Shown piece by piece: positions 10,621 through 21,512 of a stretch of 64,000 bases of DNA. How positions within the stretch are numbered: position 1 is the stretch's first letter; each line of letters starts with the position of its first letter. Source of the stretch: Chondrus crispus. Its lineage: Eukaryota > Rhodophyta > Florideophyceae > Gigartinales > Gigartinaceae. The position numbers were made by a program, and so were the translations under genes. The stretch lies in assembly GCF_000350225.1 (NCBI RefSeq), contig NW_005179061.1, forward strand, positions 62,001 to 126,000, read 5' to 3'. Below the pieces are notes generated by a model. That model was given only the letters and a program-made list of their open reading frames with translations. It had not been told where the DNA came from and made no database searches.

Positions 10621-10793
10621 ATTCGCTTGTCGCAGCCCTACCGTAGCGGAAACCTTATAGTTCTGCCTCTTGAAGAAGCAAATAGGTTCCGCTTCGGTCG
10701 GCGCGTCTTCCGTTCGGTTCGGCTCTGCTGCCTGAGTTGAGGGGGAAGGATCCTCCGGGGTGAGGCAGACAGGGAGTTTTGACGACGTCGCCT

Positions 10794-13256
10794 CTACGCG
10801 TCCTCCCTGTCTTCCCCCGTGAGTTGGAGATCCTCCTCCTCCTCAGCGACCAGCTTCTCCGCCTTGTCGACCCCCTCGTCCACCAGGTTGACCGGCGTGG
10901 TTTGAGATGAGGGCTTTCCTCGCCACACCGGTCCCTGTGGACGACTGAATGGAGACCCAGGGCGGAGCCCCTGTCGGATGCGTAACTTTTGATAGTTCGC
11001 TTCCCTCGCTGCTAGGAGCTGGGCTCGCAGCGAGGCGTCCGCGACAATAGGGCAGCTTTCCTGTCGGTGAGTGGGGTCCAGACAGAACCGGCACGGAGGC
11101 GGTCCCCACCTTGCGCGTTGGTCCCCGCTTCCGTAGCGGCGGCCATAACCGGCTACAGTGGACGTTGGGGCTACAGCCCCTCCCACTGACGGTACCGGAG
11201 AAGGATGGAAACTTGTTGGCGGCGAGCTCACGGTACTTGCGTGTACTGTGGGGCTCGTCATCGCCAATATTCCTTCTGCGTTGGGTGAGGCGCCTGTATA
11301 GGCGGCCTCCGACGAGGACTCGACGGATAACACCGGAGTCTTTCTTGCCGAGCGGTTAAAGGCAATCTTGCCTGTAGCGTCACGGGACGCGACGTTCGAT
11401 GGCAATAAGTGCCGCCTTGCCGAACGGTGTGTCTCCCCGATGGCTTGTGCGTACCTAGCGACCGCCTGGTAGTCTACCGTGGCGTGTGTCGCTAGATAAT
11501 TTCGCACTTGCGCGCACGTCGCTGGGAGCAACCCCTCGACGTACAGCGACTTGAGCCGACGGTCTGAGAAGACAGTACCGCATCGGAGGGCCTTGTCCCA
11601 CAGCTGATTGCTGTAGGCTTCTTCCGTCATGTTAGAACTCTGACGGAAGGAAACCACTTCGGTGTAGGCCTCGGCGATAGTTTCGTCGGTAGCGTAGGTC
11701 CGTAAAAGGAAATTGACTACCTCCTCGTAACTCTCAAGCATGTCGCGTTGCTCGGCGTCCACCGCCATGGTATTACCCATAAGGCGGGACTGCAGTAGAG
11801 CATGCGCCTGTCCGGTTAAGTAGAATTGGAAGCACCATACGGCAGCTCCCTGGCTTACCCCATTATGGTCGCAAGCCATCTTAAACCGGGCAAGGAAGCC
11901 CAATACCGCTATGGGATCTTGTCCACTGAACGTGTGAGATTTCATCTGCACGTCCAGCTTCTTGCGGATACGGCTGATATGCCGCGCGACCTCGGAATTA
12001 TACCGGGCGCTGCGACGTTCCAACCGGTAGGTCTTGTAATTAACCGCTTTGGTGAATAGATCATTAAGCGGTTTAATCACATCGACCCTCTTGGTGGGGG
12101 CTGACCGTTCGGTAGTCCGACGACTTCTACCCGGTCGGCGCCCCTGGTCGTGCGGCTCGGGGTCTGTACTGTAGCCCTCTGAGCCGGACCACTTGCGTCG
12201 GTGGCTACGGTCTCGCCGGCTGCCCGGGTGGCGCCGACCTTCGTCGCTGGTCGAATCAGGCGAGCTTCCGTCGGAGGGAAAATCACCTCCTCGACGACGG
12301 GCTCCAGCCCGAGACCTATAGCGACGGTAATCTTGCCGGACGGCTTTTCTGTCACCGTACGGTTCTTCTTCGGAGTACTCCTCCTCTTCCTCCGGTAATG
12401 GCCCGCGCCTTGTGCGTCGGGACTTGGGACCGTAACGGAAAGACGAGCGATTTTCTGTCTCGCCATACCTCGTCAGATTTTCTGTCTCATGGCGAGGGTG
12501 TCTTCCGTATCGGTCATAGGTCGCGGGGTCCTTGTCTGTCGGACCCCGTGTAACACCCTGAAGTTCGGGCAGGTATATAGGTGGGTCCTCCGGGTGAGGG
12601 CCCGCCTCCGGGTGAGGTGCCATATATACCTGTGTCGGTCTTGTATCTCCCGTTCCGGTTCTTATTAATTTTAGAGGTGCCGTAGCGGTTGTAGGAGGTT
12701 GAGGTGCCTCAGCTACAGTACCGTTCGGATTGAAGTTGGCGAGGCGAGCCTCGACAGCTATGTTGATAGCTGTCTGGAGGCTCAGCCCCAACGGTGTAAG
12801 ATGATCTCCAGGGTCGAGTGCCTCTCGGAGCTCACGCTCTACGAGGGCACCCACGACGTCGTCGATGACGGGCGTGACGACGGCCCGGACTTGTTCGTCA
12901 ACAAGCGGCGGAACCGTTCGGTTAATCGCACCCTCGACGTGGCGAGGAACCTCTTTAACGAGAGCTTCCTCCAGCCACGTCTGCATGCGCGGCCAGAGGG
13001 TATTTAATGCCCACTGGGAGCGGTGTTCGGTACCCGCTCGACCAGCGAGGGCCGGGACGGCCCCAGGGGCCGTCACCTCCGTATTGGTTGGGTTCTGCCC
13101 TGTACCGGCTGTCACCCGTAGCAGTGACTCCGGGTTTTCGACACGGGGGCGCACGGACCCGGGTGGTCCGCTGCGCGTACTCGCCCGGGCTGAGCCGGAG
13201 CGAGTACTGCCCCGTCCCGAACCGCAATCTTCCGCAGGGGTTCCGGTCGGATTCAT
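10794..13256 (-). CDS. gag: Gag protein of the Ty3/gypsy element
   Basis: 820 residues from the ATG at 13256, long for a Ty3 gag. The first half is Pro/Arg/Ser/acid-rich. The conserved retrotransposon gag core lies around KSHTFSGQDPIAVLGFLARF and continues through VVSFRQSSNMTEEAYSNQLW. A CCHC zinc knuckle (CRFCLDPTHRQESC) near residue 710 would bind the RNA genome. It precedes pol by 174 bp, with an open pol frame spanning the gap. The C-terminus is acidic (AEEEEDLQLTGEDREDA). Confidence 0.93.
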   Translation of the reverse strand: MNPTGTPAEDCGSGRGSTRSGSARASTRSGPPGSVRPRVENPESLLRVTAGTGQNPTNTEVTAPGAVPALAGRAGTEHRSQWALNTLWPRMQTWLEEALVKEVPRHVEGAINRTVPPLVDEQVRAVVTPVIDDVVGALVERELREALDPGDHLTPLGLSLQTAINIAVEARLANFNPNGTVAEAPQPPTTATAPLKLIRTGTGDTRPTQVYMAPHPEAGPHPEDPPIYLPELQGVTRGPTDKDPATYDRYGRHPRHETENLTRYGETENRSSFRYGPKSRRTRRGPLPEEEEEYSEEEPYGDRKAVRQDYRRYRSRAGARRRGGDFPSDGSSPDSTSDEGRRHPGSRRDRSHRRKWSGSEGYSTDPEPHDQGRRPGRSRRTTERSAPTKRVDVIKPLNDLFTKAVNYKTYRLERRSARYNSEVARHISRIRKKLDVQMKSHTFSGQDPIAVLGFLARFKMACDHNGVSQGAAVWCFQFYLTGQAHALLQSRLMGNTMAVDAEQRDMLESYEEVVNFLLRTYATDETIAEAYTEVVSFRQSSNMTEEAYSNQLWDKALRCGTVFSDRRLKSLYVEGLLPATCAQVRNYLATHATVDYQAVARYAQAIGETHRSARRHLLPSNVASRDATGKIAFNRSARKTPVLSVESSSEAAYTGASPNAEGILAMTSPTVHASTVSSPPTSFHPSPVPSVGGAVAPTSTVAGYGRRYGSGDQRARWGPPPCRFCLDPTHRQESCPIVADASLRAQLLAAREANYQKLRIRQGLRPGSPFSRPQGPVWRGKPSSQTTPVNLVDEGVDKAEKLVAEEEEDLQLTGEDREDA

Positions 13257-13373
13257 CTTGACTTCTTGCTTGAACCGGGGGTTGATACGTGTTTTTCAAC
13301 TTGTCCACGTACCGAATCGGATGTCTTCTTTCCTGAGCTCGACGGTGAGGGTCTAGAAACCCCAGGGTTCCCT

Positions 13374-13387
13374 CCACAAGAGTACCA
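13374..13387 (-). other. Primer-binding site
   Basis: On the minus strand TGGTACTCTTGTGG begins 4 nt inside the 5' LTR. It would pair with a tRNA 3' end finishing in ...GTACCA. It is not the usual initiator-Met site beyond TGGTA, and the priming tRNA is not identified. Confidence 0.6.
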
Positions 13388-13391
13388 AAAA

Positions 13392-13991
13392 TGTGGTACA
13401 ACCGTAGGGACGCTAAACCGTAAACGAAAAAGGACAGGCTGTACCTAAAATGAGGGAGCTTGGGGGACCGCTACACTGGAGCGTCAGGTAGAATAATCCG
13501 GAACGGTAGGAAGCACAGGACAAGGGAGGTACACCGCACTGGACACGCGCAGTCGTACTGGGGTGTAGAGCAGTACGACCGGTGGCGAGCTGGAAACCTG
13601 CGGGACTTACTTAACCGTACGGTAAAGGACTAGGGTAGGAAGTAAGGGGAGGCGTGCTTGCCTCGGTTTACCTCCAGCCCGGTGCCCCCCTATCTTATAC
13701 CCCCTAGTAGGGCGGTGGCACCGGACGGACTACAGTAGCTGTACATACTGTAGCCAGCTTACTGTAGCTTACGGTAACTAAAAATGACTACTGTACTAAC
13801 CCACCGATCGGTCGCGCACCACGTGTACACCTGCACTAGCTGGTGCCACTAACTACACGTGGACTCCCACGTGGCCACATCTACACGTGCTGGCCACGTA
13901 TGCACCGTATCGGTTAACATCTTACTACTGTACTTGGCGATGCCTCTGGCGCCCGCCTAGTGCAGTAGCGCCACTTGGCAATTGTACCACA
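13392..13991 (-). repeat. 5' LTR of the Ty3/gypsy element
   Basis: 600 bp, same ends and sequence as the copy at 1384-1983. It carries the same TATA-like box (about 13699-13694) and CACGTG cluster (13820-13889). It replaces the 5' end of the ParB-like gene that starts at 13992. Confidence 0.95.
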
Positions 13992-16900
13992 ACGGTGTTG
14001 GAATATCGGAAGAAGCTGCTGACGTCATAATTGTGGACTCTGACGAAGAGGAGCGTGCTGCGCAGGACAGGCTTAAGAATGACAATCCCCTGCTGGCTCC
14101 TGAGGTAGATTTGAACAACTACCGCCAGTGTATTCTCGAAATCGATGTTTCTTTGATAAGTGAGCCAAAGCAGAGCATTCGTTTGGTGGATGAGGAGCAC
14201 CTCAGAGAGATGCGCCAGTCAATCAAAGAAAATGGATACATGACCAGCTCCGGCACGCTATCGGTAACACTGAAGGAGGGCAACGGGTTAACCTGTGCCT
14301 TGGCTGAAGAGATGATTACGAATGGGAAGATCACCAGGGAGGTGTGGTTGATTGATGGGCGGCACCGGCTCATCGTGATCATCAGAGAGAGAATCCAAAC
14401 TGTCAAAGTGACGCTGTGGATTCCTCGTCGAGATGTTCCGTGTCTCCACTCTGCGGAGATTGTTAGCATTGGTGCCTTTTTGAACAAGAGTACCTCTACG
14501 AACAGAGAGATGACCTTGCAGGACCAGATTCATGCTTGTGTGTCTTTAGCAAGGACGCTTGATGCCAGAGAAGACGTTGATATTCGCGCATCTAATTCTT
14601 CCCATCTGGCGACTGCCCTCTTCGCCGGAAAGACTTTGGGGAAGCAGAAGATGAGGCAGTTGCAACGTTACGGAATGATTGGCCTGAAACTTGCTCAGAA
14701 CCAGGCCATGTTTGATATCTTTTTAGAGGAGACGAACACTCAATTGAATTTGAATCTTAGTCACGTGGCATCGGATGTTCTCTTTGGTATGGACTTGGAA
14801 GGGTTCAGGCTTGGACTGCAGTGCGTGACGCAGAGAATTGAAACTGCAAACCAAACTGGATGGAGGGCCACTGGAAGGTTTGATCGACTAAGCAGAGCAT
14901 TCTATAATGCAGTGGCCGAACAATACGGTGAGATCAAAAAAGCTGCAGAGTTCTGCGGGTGGCCCGTCCGTGAGTTTTTGCAGCGTACGGTAGGAAAGAC
15001 GAAGGTAACAGTTGGAGAGAGCATTCGGACGGGCATGGGAAGGTTTGACGAAGGTCAGAAGATGAAGGGCGTTATGAAAACCAAGCTGACGAATCTGAAG
15101 AAGCGTCTGAAGGCATTGCCTGGAGTCGAAGACTACGAGGCTGAGTCGGAATCAGATTCGGAGGTGGAGGGAGGATGTATAACCCTCACTAACTCAGAAT
15201 CGTCAGGGAGGAATGATGGCGACCATGAGCAAGAATCGGAGTCGCCTCGAGGAACACCTCCCAATTCCAAACCAGGAGATTCATTGCGGCCGAAGCAGAC
15301 TCCGGGCCCTGCCCAGAACTCTGAGCTGGCTAAGGAGCCGAAACAGCCACAAGGGAATGGGACCAAGCAAACTGAAGGCTCCAGTCAGCGACCTAAGCGA
15401 AAGAGTAAAAAGCGGAACTACAGCGAGCGCGGGGAAGATGAAGAGGATTTCGAGCCCGACTCCGGAAGGGGAAGACAGAGAAAAAAGCCGAAGATTGCGG
15501 GGACGGGGAAAGATGATGTCAATCCTGCTGCCACGGATGAGGGGTCCGGGTATATGCCGCGAGATGATCTGGTGCGTGCTCTAGAAGGCTTGCCTGAGAA
15601 CGAGGTTATTTGGATTATGGATGCCCTTGGTCTGGATGTCGTCTCTCGTCCGGAAAAGGAAACTGTTCGAGATGAAGGGAAGTTTGCCTCCACGGATGGA
15701 AGCGGCTTTAAAGATGAAGTTGCAGCTGTACTGCCGATAGGGTATGACGACCCGGTTCCATACAAAGGTTTAGAGCATCCGCAATGGTGCCGGTTTGCTT
15801 TTCTATTCCCTAGTCAATGGCCAAAGAAGAACCCTATTCGTCATGCTATGCCGTTTTTGGAGACGATACTCGTTCCGCATGAACACCGGGCGAACGTGTT
15901 TTTAACAGTGCAGCCGAAGTGCTTCGAGATAATCACCACTTGGTCTTCTGGCGTGCAGCGCTGAACTACCTCGTCGATCATCCACAAGAAGAGGTCGTTC
16001 CCGATGGCGATGAACGCTTTACTGAAGTCCCCAAGAACCTGCTTCCTTGGGCGTCTGCCATTGCAAATGACTAAGCTGCTCTCGCATATTTCGCTGAGAA
16101 ACGAGGAGAGCTTGAATCTCAGGGGTACTGCGTTCTGAGCAACTTTCTGGATGATGGACGCAACCCGGAGAAGGTGGGGTCGGTGACAATACCGCAGATG
16201 GATGGGGACCGGCATGTTTTTTCACGTCTTCGGGCTGAAGTGCAGGCCTCTTTTCCTGGCGCTCAGGCTCTGAGGGATCCCGACAATCGCACGGTGTGGA
16301 ATTGGATTGTGAATGAGGGTTTCGATGTCGATGCTGTGAAGGGTGAGAAAGGGATTGCTCGCTACACCACTACCAATTTCGGGGTGACTACTCATCTAGA
16401 GCAAAACGCAAGCACGGTGCTGACTGCTCGGCTGAGAGCGCTTTTGGACATCCGTATTTCGCAAGCGCTGGCGGCGTTGGTGGTATGGAAAAATAAGAGC
16501 GGTAGCGAGGAGATGTATATTCCGAAGACCGGTGGGCGGTGGTTGCTGACGGCGAAAGGGTGCAAGCGCCAGGCACTGCATACAGATTTTCCTTCTATGA
16601 GCAGAACGGACACCGTTCGTGGCAAGAGAAACCCCGGTTACTTTACTATTACCACAGGCAGTTTAGAAGTGCCGGTCTGGGTTTGTCCGTTTTCGCATAA
16701 GACGGTATCGATGGCCCCAGAACGAGGTATTCGCGCTATGTCGAAAGGGAGTGTGGCAGGAATCCTCAGGATACCCCCGTACTCTATCTTCGTCGGTCGT
16801 GGGGACATGTTTCATGCTGGTGCCGGATATGGAGATTCAGCAGGGGACGGGAGCTGCCTTCGATATCACCTGTATTTCGTGCCAATGAGCCATCGCTTAG

Positions 16901-17265
16901 AGGATGGTGTTCATATGCTCCAAAAGTTTGATCCCATTATGAAGACCAACCTGGACGACGATACGGACGAGGACGTAAATGAAGGTGAGGATGATGCAAC
17001 CGGCGAGGTTGTCGGCGAAGGGGATGTGGATGGGGATGACGGTTATGTGGATGATGTGGAAGCCGATGGGGAAGGGGATGATGTTGTAATGAAGGAGGGA
17101 GTACCTGCTACTCAGCCAGTGCAAATTCTCAAAGAGAGTAGCTCGACCGCGAAAGCTGCTGTTGGGCCTTCAGGTGGGAATCCTGTCCAATTGCCAATCC
17201 CTGATACCCAGGAACAGGAGGTAACACCAGATTTAGATGAGTATGAGGAGAAGAAATCTGACTAG
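13992..17265 (+). pseudogene. Broken ParB-like / 2OG-Fe(II) oxygenase gene (copy 1)
   Basis: Paralogue of the genes at 44892-48467 and 60827-64000. The first part is open to 15964. It has a ParB-like domain (EVWLIDGRHRL near residue 125), a helical region and a Lys/Glu-rich linker. It then loses frame near 15915-15922. The continuing frame has an in-frame TAA at 16072-16074 and resumes to 17265, where the oxygenase domain shows HTD (H136, D138 of the 16174 ORF), VGRGDMFHAG (H214) and LRYHLY (R230). The tail is acidic. The gene has lost its N-terminal zinc-finger region to the LTR, so the apparent start at 13982 lies inside the LTR. Three lesions (5' truncation, frameshift, nonsense) mark it as dead, although the metal-site residues are still present. 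Confidence 0.85.
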
Positions 17266-18170
17266 GGTCGAAGTAGGAATGCCTTGAAAAGTTGGTAGTA
17301 CTTGTTGTAAAAGTAGACCCTGCGCGCAGCGGAGAGTAAACCTCGCGCCTTACCGGTGAGGGTGTCCTGTAAAAGATATTTTCTATTTGGGAAGTCAGGG
17401 ACAGCGGAAAAGAAGGGGTTCAAGAGCGTCTACATGGGGATTTAAAGGCAGGCTCTCGACTGCATGCTGAATGAGCCTGGTTGTAGGAGTATAGATAGTT
17501 GTGTCGCGCAACTTTCCCGCCCTAGGTAGTGGGCAACATGGGAAAGAACATTCTGATCAGTTTACTTCAACCTATGTACTTTCTTGGGGCCAAGAGGGGG
17601 ATATTTCATATAAATAATAAAAACTGCGTGGGCATTAGCAACGCTGACCTAGAGTACCGTTTTTTGTTAAATTGTTGTACAGCTGGTTGCCAGCCGCCGA
17701 AAAGAAGGTAAAAGCTATGAATGGCATGTTACCTGAAAGAGGATGATACTTAAAATAACAATTTGTTAAATTGTTGTAAGAGCCATGAATGGCATGTTGC
17801 CTGAAAGAGGAAGATATTTAAAAGAGCAATGGGAAAAGGCGGTTATTATTACGTTTGGGGAAAACATTACAATAGGAGCATGACGATAGGAGCGGTTGCG
17901 TATTTTCAATGTGTGCAATTTTCTTCATTGGGCGGTTTTGGGGTTTGAGCGATGAACCGCATTCCATACGGCACAAGTTTTAGATGGGCGCGTCATTGAC
18001 TTGGAGTAGAATAGCTTTTTTTGATATCTTCATAAGTAGAGCTTAGTAGAACTTACATGAGGAAACGATTCTGAGGTGGAGAGAGAGATTTAGAGAGAGA
18101 GAGAGAGAGCTACCACTTGCGCACGTTTACTCGTTGTTTTTGTATAGAAGGACGATATATCTGTGAGAGA
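17266..18170. other. Intergenic, with a 99-bp tandem duplication and a GA run
   Basis: No gene is seen. TGTTAAATTGTTGTA recurs at 17665 and 17764, each followed by an ATGAATGGCATGTT-type stretch. A GA microsatellite occupies about 18078-18110. An AATAAA-like site near 17613 is the first plausible poly(A) signal after the broken upstream gene. Confidence 0.6.
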
Positions 18171-20405
18171 ATGCCTTCATCACGTCTTAATGTCGGAGAT
18201 ATTGTGTTATTTACAGCAATCCCCGAAGTACAGATGTCACTAGGTGTGCAAGGGAGGTATGCCAGAGTTGGACAAGTTTGGTGTTCGACTGAAGATGGGA
18301 ACGACATACTTGAAGTGAAGGGATGGTTCGGGACTAGAGCTAGCCTTGAGCAAATCAAAATTTTACACGTAATCTGGAGAAAGGGAAGAAGTAAGCTTGG
18401 AGTGCAGGAAAGGACTATTGAAGGAATTGAAAAGAATGGATTGTGTCTAGCAAGCGGTGTGCGCATATCAAATCATACATTCATGGAGGATGGAGCTGTG
18501 ACGTTGAATCGCGTGGCGTCACGTCTGTTCTCAGGAAGAGCCACTGCGCCATCCGTCCTCTTCGCTGCTGCTATAGTGCTGAACTGCGACGCCAGAGTGA
18601 CCCAAGTCGATCCAAATCCGTATCTGAACCCGTATGAAATGTTTTACAAGGCTAACGAGGCGTTGAATGCAGACAGCGCCACTACCCCTACGCAACCGGC
18701 TGTGGCGTGGTATACCTTGGCGCAATCGGTATACTCTGGAGATATAGAGATATTCAGTTCGAATGTAGCGTATGACACGTATATGGAGACCATCACATGC
18801 CTCCAGAACTGCAGCTTCAGCCCGCATGATGCCCGCGGCATGATAACATACGATTCAGATTTGTTGAGTACCTTGGAAGCAACGAAACATTTTCAGGAGG
18901 TAGATCGCAAGAGGCTGAGTATGTCTTTGATGAACTTGGATATAACTCGGCAGTTTGCCGCAAGCATTTGCAAGGAGCTGGGGATCCGGGATACGTTTGA
19001 CGAAAAAGTACTCATGGCGGGGGCGTTGTGCCTAGAAAGTGAAGCTAGTACGCAACAAGTCGAGTACGCCGAAACCATGTTTTTTGAAGAGGATGGGAGA
19101 GCAGACGAAGACGCGGAATGGCGACATACATTCAGTCACCACATGGCGTACTCTATCCACCATGCGGACAGAAACGACAGAAACGTCGCCGTATCGATTG
19201 GGAAATTTGAAAGGGAGGGAGAAAGCGTAGGCAGGAGGCACGCAGATTGTGAACAAGATTATGTGTTTGTGCATATATCAGACGTAACGAGATACATCGG
19301 TCATGACCTGAACAGTCTTCTGCTGAGCGGAGCGATGGAGAGAGGGCGGACGCACTTCTTGCCAACGGGAAACATGACGATGCTCCCAAAAGCTATTGCG
19401 AGAATGGCGAGTCTGGCAGGGTGGCGGGGAAGCTGCACCCTCACGGTACGCTTCCCAATTTCGAATGGCATGATCAACGATTCGGATTATCACATATGCT
19501 TATCTCGCATCTCAAAGCCGAAGATACTGTCGTACGTGGAGGCTGAAGAGCAGATACAATCAGAGGAGATGAATGATTTGAAGCGTATCTATAACCTGGT
19601 GAACCAAACATTTCCTCAGGCCGTGGAAGAAGAAGAATACGTTGACTATCACGAGTTGAACGTTGATGCACAAGAACACATGGGGATATCTGTGTCGCCT
19701 CGGGTGCGCACCAAAAGGGCGTCCGTACTGATTTCGTCGATGGAAAAGGCGGCAAACATCGCCTGCGCTAGGTACGCCGAAGACAGAGGCGTGCCCATGT
19801 GCTTTTTGAACCAAATGGCACCCGATGACGTGAATAGTGTTCCAAGTTTTGTGTTCTGTGCAGAGATCCTCCCTCACCACGTCCAGGATGAAGAAGCCTG
19901 TGCTTTGATTACCTCTCCAGTCCATCGTGGGCCAGATCTGATCAACCACATACAGCTGAAAGCACAGCTACGGAAGGATGCACAGCGACGAACACGCAGA
20001 TATCTTACAAGAGAGAAAATCATGGAGGAGATTGAGAACAACAACTTCACCCTCAAATACCACCGTGGCATACAGATGGAAGACAGAATCACGCAGTATT
20101 ATACGCACAAGTTTCTGAAGGGCCAAACTCAAAAGACGCTAGTGGGGACGATGTTGGGGTACCCCTCGGACGTAACAGATTTGAACCCAGACACAACGCG
20201 CATCAACGATATGCAGGCATCTGGATGCCGTTCCTTCCAGAAATGCCTCGTGCAATTAGATAGCAGTGGAATTCGCATTTTCGTGATGCTTCCGTGTGGA
20301 ATCGCAGCAGGATCGAAACTGAATCTGTCGTTGTCCTGGATTTGCCCAGACAGTATGCGTCATGACGCATTTGCTACACAAATGGCAATGGATGTTACCG
20401 GATAA
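18171..20405 (+). CDS. RNase II/R-family (RNB) protein with a degraded active site
   Basis: The first ATG is at 18171 (MPSSRLNVGD), giving 744 residues. The N-terminus may be a cold-shock-like fold (VGDIVLFTAIPE). The RNB domain runs from about 325 to 600: YSIHHADRNDRNVAVSI, FVHISDVTRYI (near 366-376), RTHFLPTGNMTMLP, a MEKAANIACAR helix, and ITSPVHRGPDLINH (near 580). In E. coli RNase II the four catalytic Asp lie in IDSASTEDMDDAL (D201, D207, D209, D210). Here the aligned residues are H330, D336, N338 and V339, and TSPIRKY has become TSPVHRG. This predicts an RNA-binding protein without nuclease activity, like fungal Ssd1, rather than an exonuclease. The frame is otherwise intact over 2.2 kb, which argues for selection. 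No clear TATA box or poly(A) signal was found. Confidence 0.72.
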   Translation: MPSSRLNVGDIVLFTAIPEVQMSLGVQGRYARVGQVWCSTEDGNDILEVKGWFGTRASLEQIKILHVIWRKGRSKLGVQERTIEGIEKNGLCLASGVRISNHTFMEDGAVTLNRVASRLFSGRATAPSVLFAAAIVLNCDARVTQVDPNPYLNPYEMFYKANEALNADSATTPTQPAVAWYTLAQSVYSGDIEIFSSNVAYDTYMETITCLQNCSFSPHDARGMITYDSDLLSTLEATKHFQEVDRKRLSMSLMNLDITRQFAASICKELGIRDTFDEKVLMAGALCLESEASTQQVEYAETMFFEEDGRADEDAEWRHTFSHHMAYSIHHADRNDRNVAVSIGKFEREGESVGRRHADCEQDYVFVHISDVTRYIGHDLNSLLLSGAMERGRTHFLPTGNMTMLPKAIARMASLAGWRGSCTLTVRFPISNGMINDSDYHICLSRISKPKILSYVEAEEQIQSEEMNDLKRIYNLVNQTFPQAVEEEEYVDYHELNVDAQEHMGISVSPRVRTKRASVLISSMEKAANIACARYAEDRGVPMCFLNQMAPDDVNSVPSFVFCAEILPHHVQDEEACALITSPVHRGPDLINHIQLKAQLRKDAQRRTRRYLTREKIMEEIENNNFTLKYHRGIQMEDRITQYYTHKFLKGQTQKTLVGTMLGYPSDVTDLNPDTTRINDMQASGCRSFQKCLVQLDSSGIRIFVMLPCGIAAGSKLNLSLSWICPDSMRHDAFATQMAMDVTG

Positions 20406-21512
20406 CCACGCGATGCAAGCCGAGGCCCAGTCTTTGGGGAGAAGTGGAAAAGTAATATACGCACAGGGTAGAACCAGGTTTTCACAGATAATTAGGAGAT
20501 ATTCCCTTTTATAATATAGAGTAAGGCATATTCCCTATACCCAAACGACATTACGAATTACGATGAAGTACTGTGGGAATGGAAAAAGCAATTAGCACAT
20601 CACCAAGTACTAAAGAATATTACAATTAGCAGCAATAGTCCTGTTACGTAAAAGTAATGCTAATTCACCCCGAGCCCCATTTTTATAAAAAGAAACATTT
20701 GGAAAACATTAGTGCAAATGGAATTTTTTAAATTAATGTAATTTCAAACAAATGCGATTAGCAGAAAAGTGGGATTAGCCCATCGTGGGATTAGCAGGGA
20801 TTAGGGCGAATCCCGCGAATCCCGCGAATCCCATAACTAAGAAGTATACAAGTTTAAAAGCAGAGCAGTATAGAAGTACGAAAGCAGAAAAGTATAGAAG
20901 AATGGAAGTTTAGAAGTATAAGAGTATGACAGTATAGAAGAATAAGAAGTATAGAAGCAGAGAAGTTTAAAAGCAGAGAAGTATGGAAGTTTAGAAGAAT
21001 GGAAGTATAGAAGTTTAGAACCAGAGAAGTTTCGACACAGAAAAGCAGAGAAGTTTAAAAGCAGAGATGTATAAAAGCACAGAGGCAGAGGCGTTTGAAT
21101 GCAGAGAATTATGGAAGTATAGAAGTTTAAAAGCAGAGCGGTATAGAAGTATAGAAGCAGAAGTTTAAAAGCAGAGCGGGATAGTAGTATAGAAGTTTAG
21201 AACAGGAAAGTATGGAAGAATCAGTCTGTTGCGAATAAACAGGATCTGGCTCATTGCTTCTCACTGTTTATTTTTCATACGTTCTAGCTGCTTGCGCTCT
21301 CCCCCTCCATCCTTCGCTTTTTTTTTGGTCTGGCGGTTGGTTGCTCCTGGTGCGGGATGCAGTACAGTTCTTCTTTTTCTAGATGTAAGGGGCAGTAAAA
21401 GTGGACGAGTGCCTGTGTGCCTGCATGCAATACCTACCATTGAGTCCATAGTCTAAAGTACCGATCTTACTTCAATTGGTCTACATGTTTCGAGCAGCAG
21501 AGGGGGCTGCCC
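20406..21512. repeat. Intergenic with a 0.4-kb purine-rich degenerate array
   Basis: About 20838-21215 is built from short variants of AGAAGTATAGAAG and AGCAGAGAAGTTTAAA. Just before it is a triple GCGAATCCC run (20808-20832). At 20500-20545 lies a copy of a segment reading TTCCTTTTATAATATAGAG that recurs at about 23945 and 25611. No coding potential was recognised. Confidence 0.7.

Larger units (their letters stand above)
1384..13991 (-). mobile_element. Ty3/gypsy LTR retrotransposon with chromodomain and antisense extra gene (12.6 kb)
   Basis: Two 600-bp direct repeats (1384-1983 and 13392-13991) bound the element and look identical by eye. Each begins TGTGGTACAA and ends TTGTACCACA, a perfect 10-bp terminal inverted repeat. 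On the minus strand the order is 5' LTR, primer-binding site, gag, pol (protease, RT, RNase H, integrase, chromodomain), non-coding spacer, an antisense gene, polypurine tract and 3' LTR. Matching LTRs and intact gag and pol suggest recent insertion. The five bases outside the ends differ (CCCCA on the left, ACGGT on the right), so there is no target-site duplication. The flanks are also two unrelated broken genes. The element is clearly richer in G+C than the DNA to its right. Confidence 0.95.

Noticed and set aside
13374..13387. Initiator-methionine tRNA primer site
   Set aside because: Only TGGTA matches the usual site. The following bases point to another tRNA.
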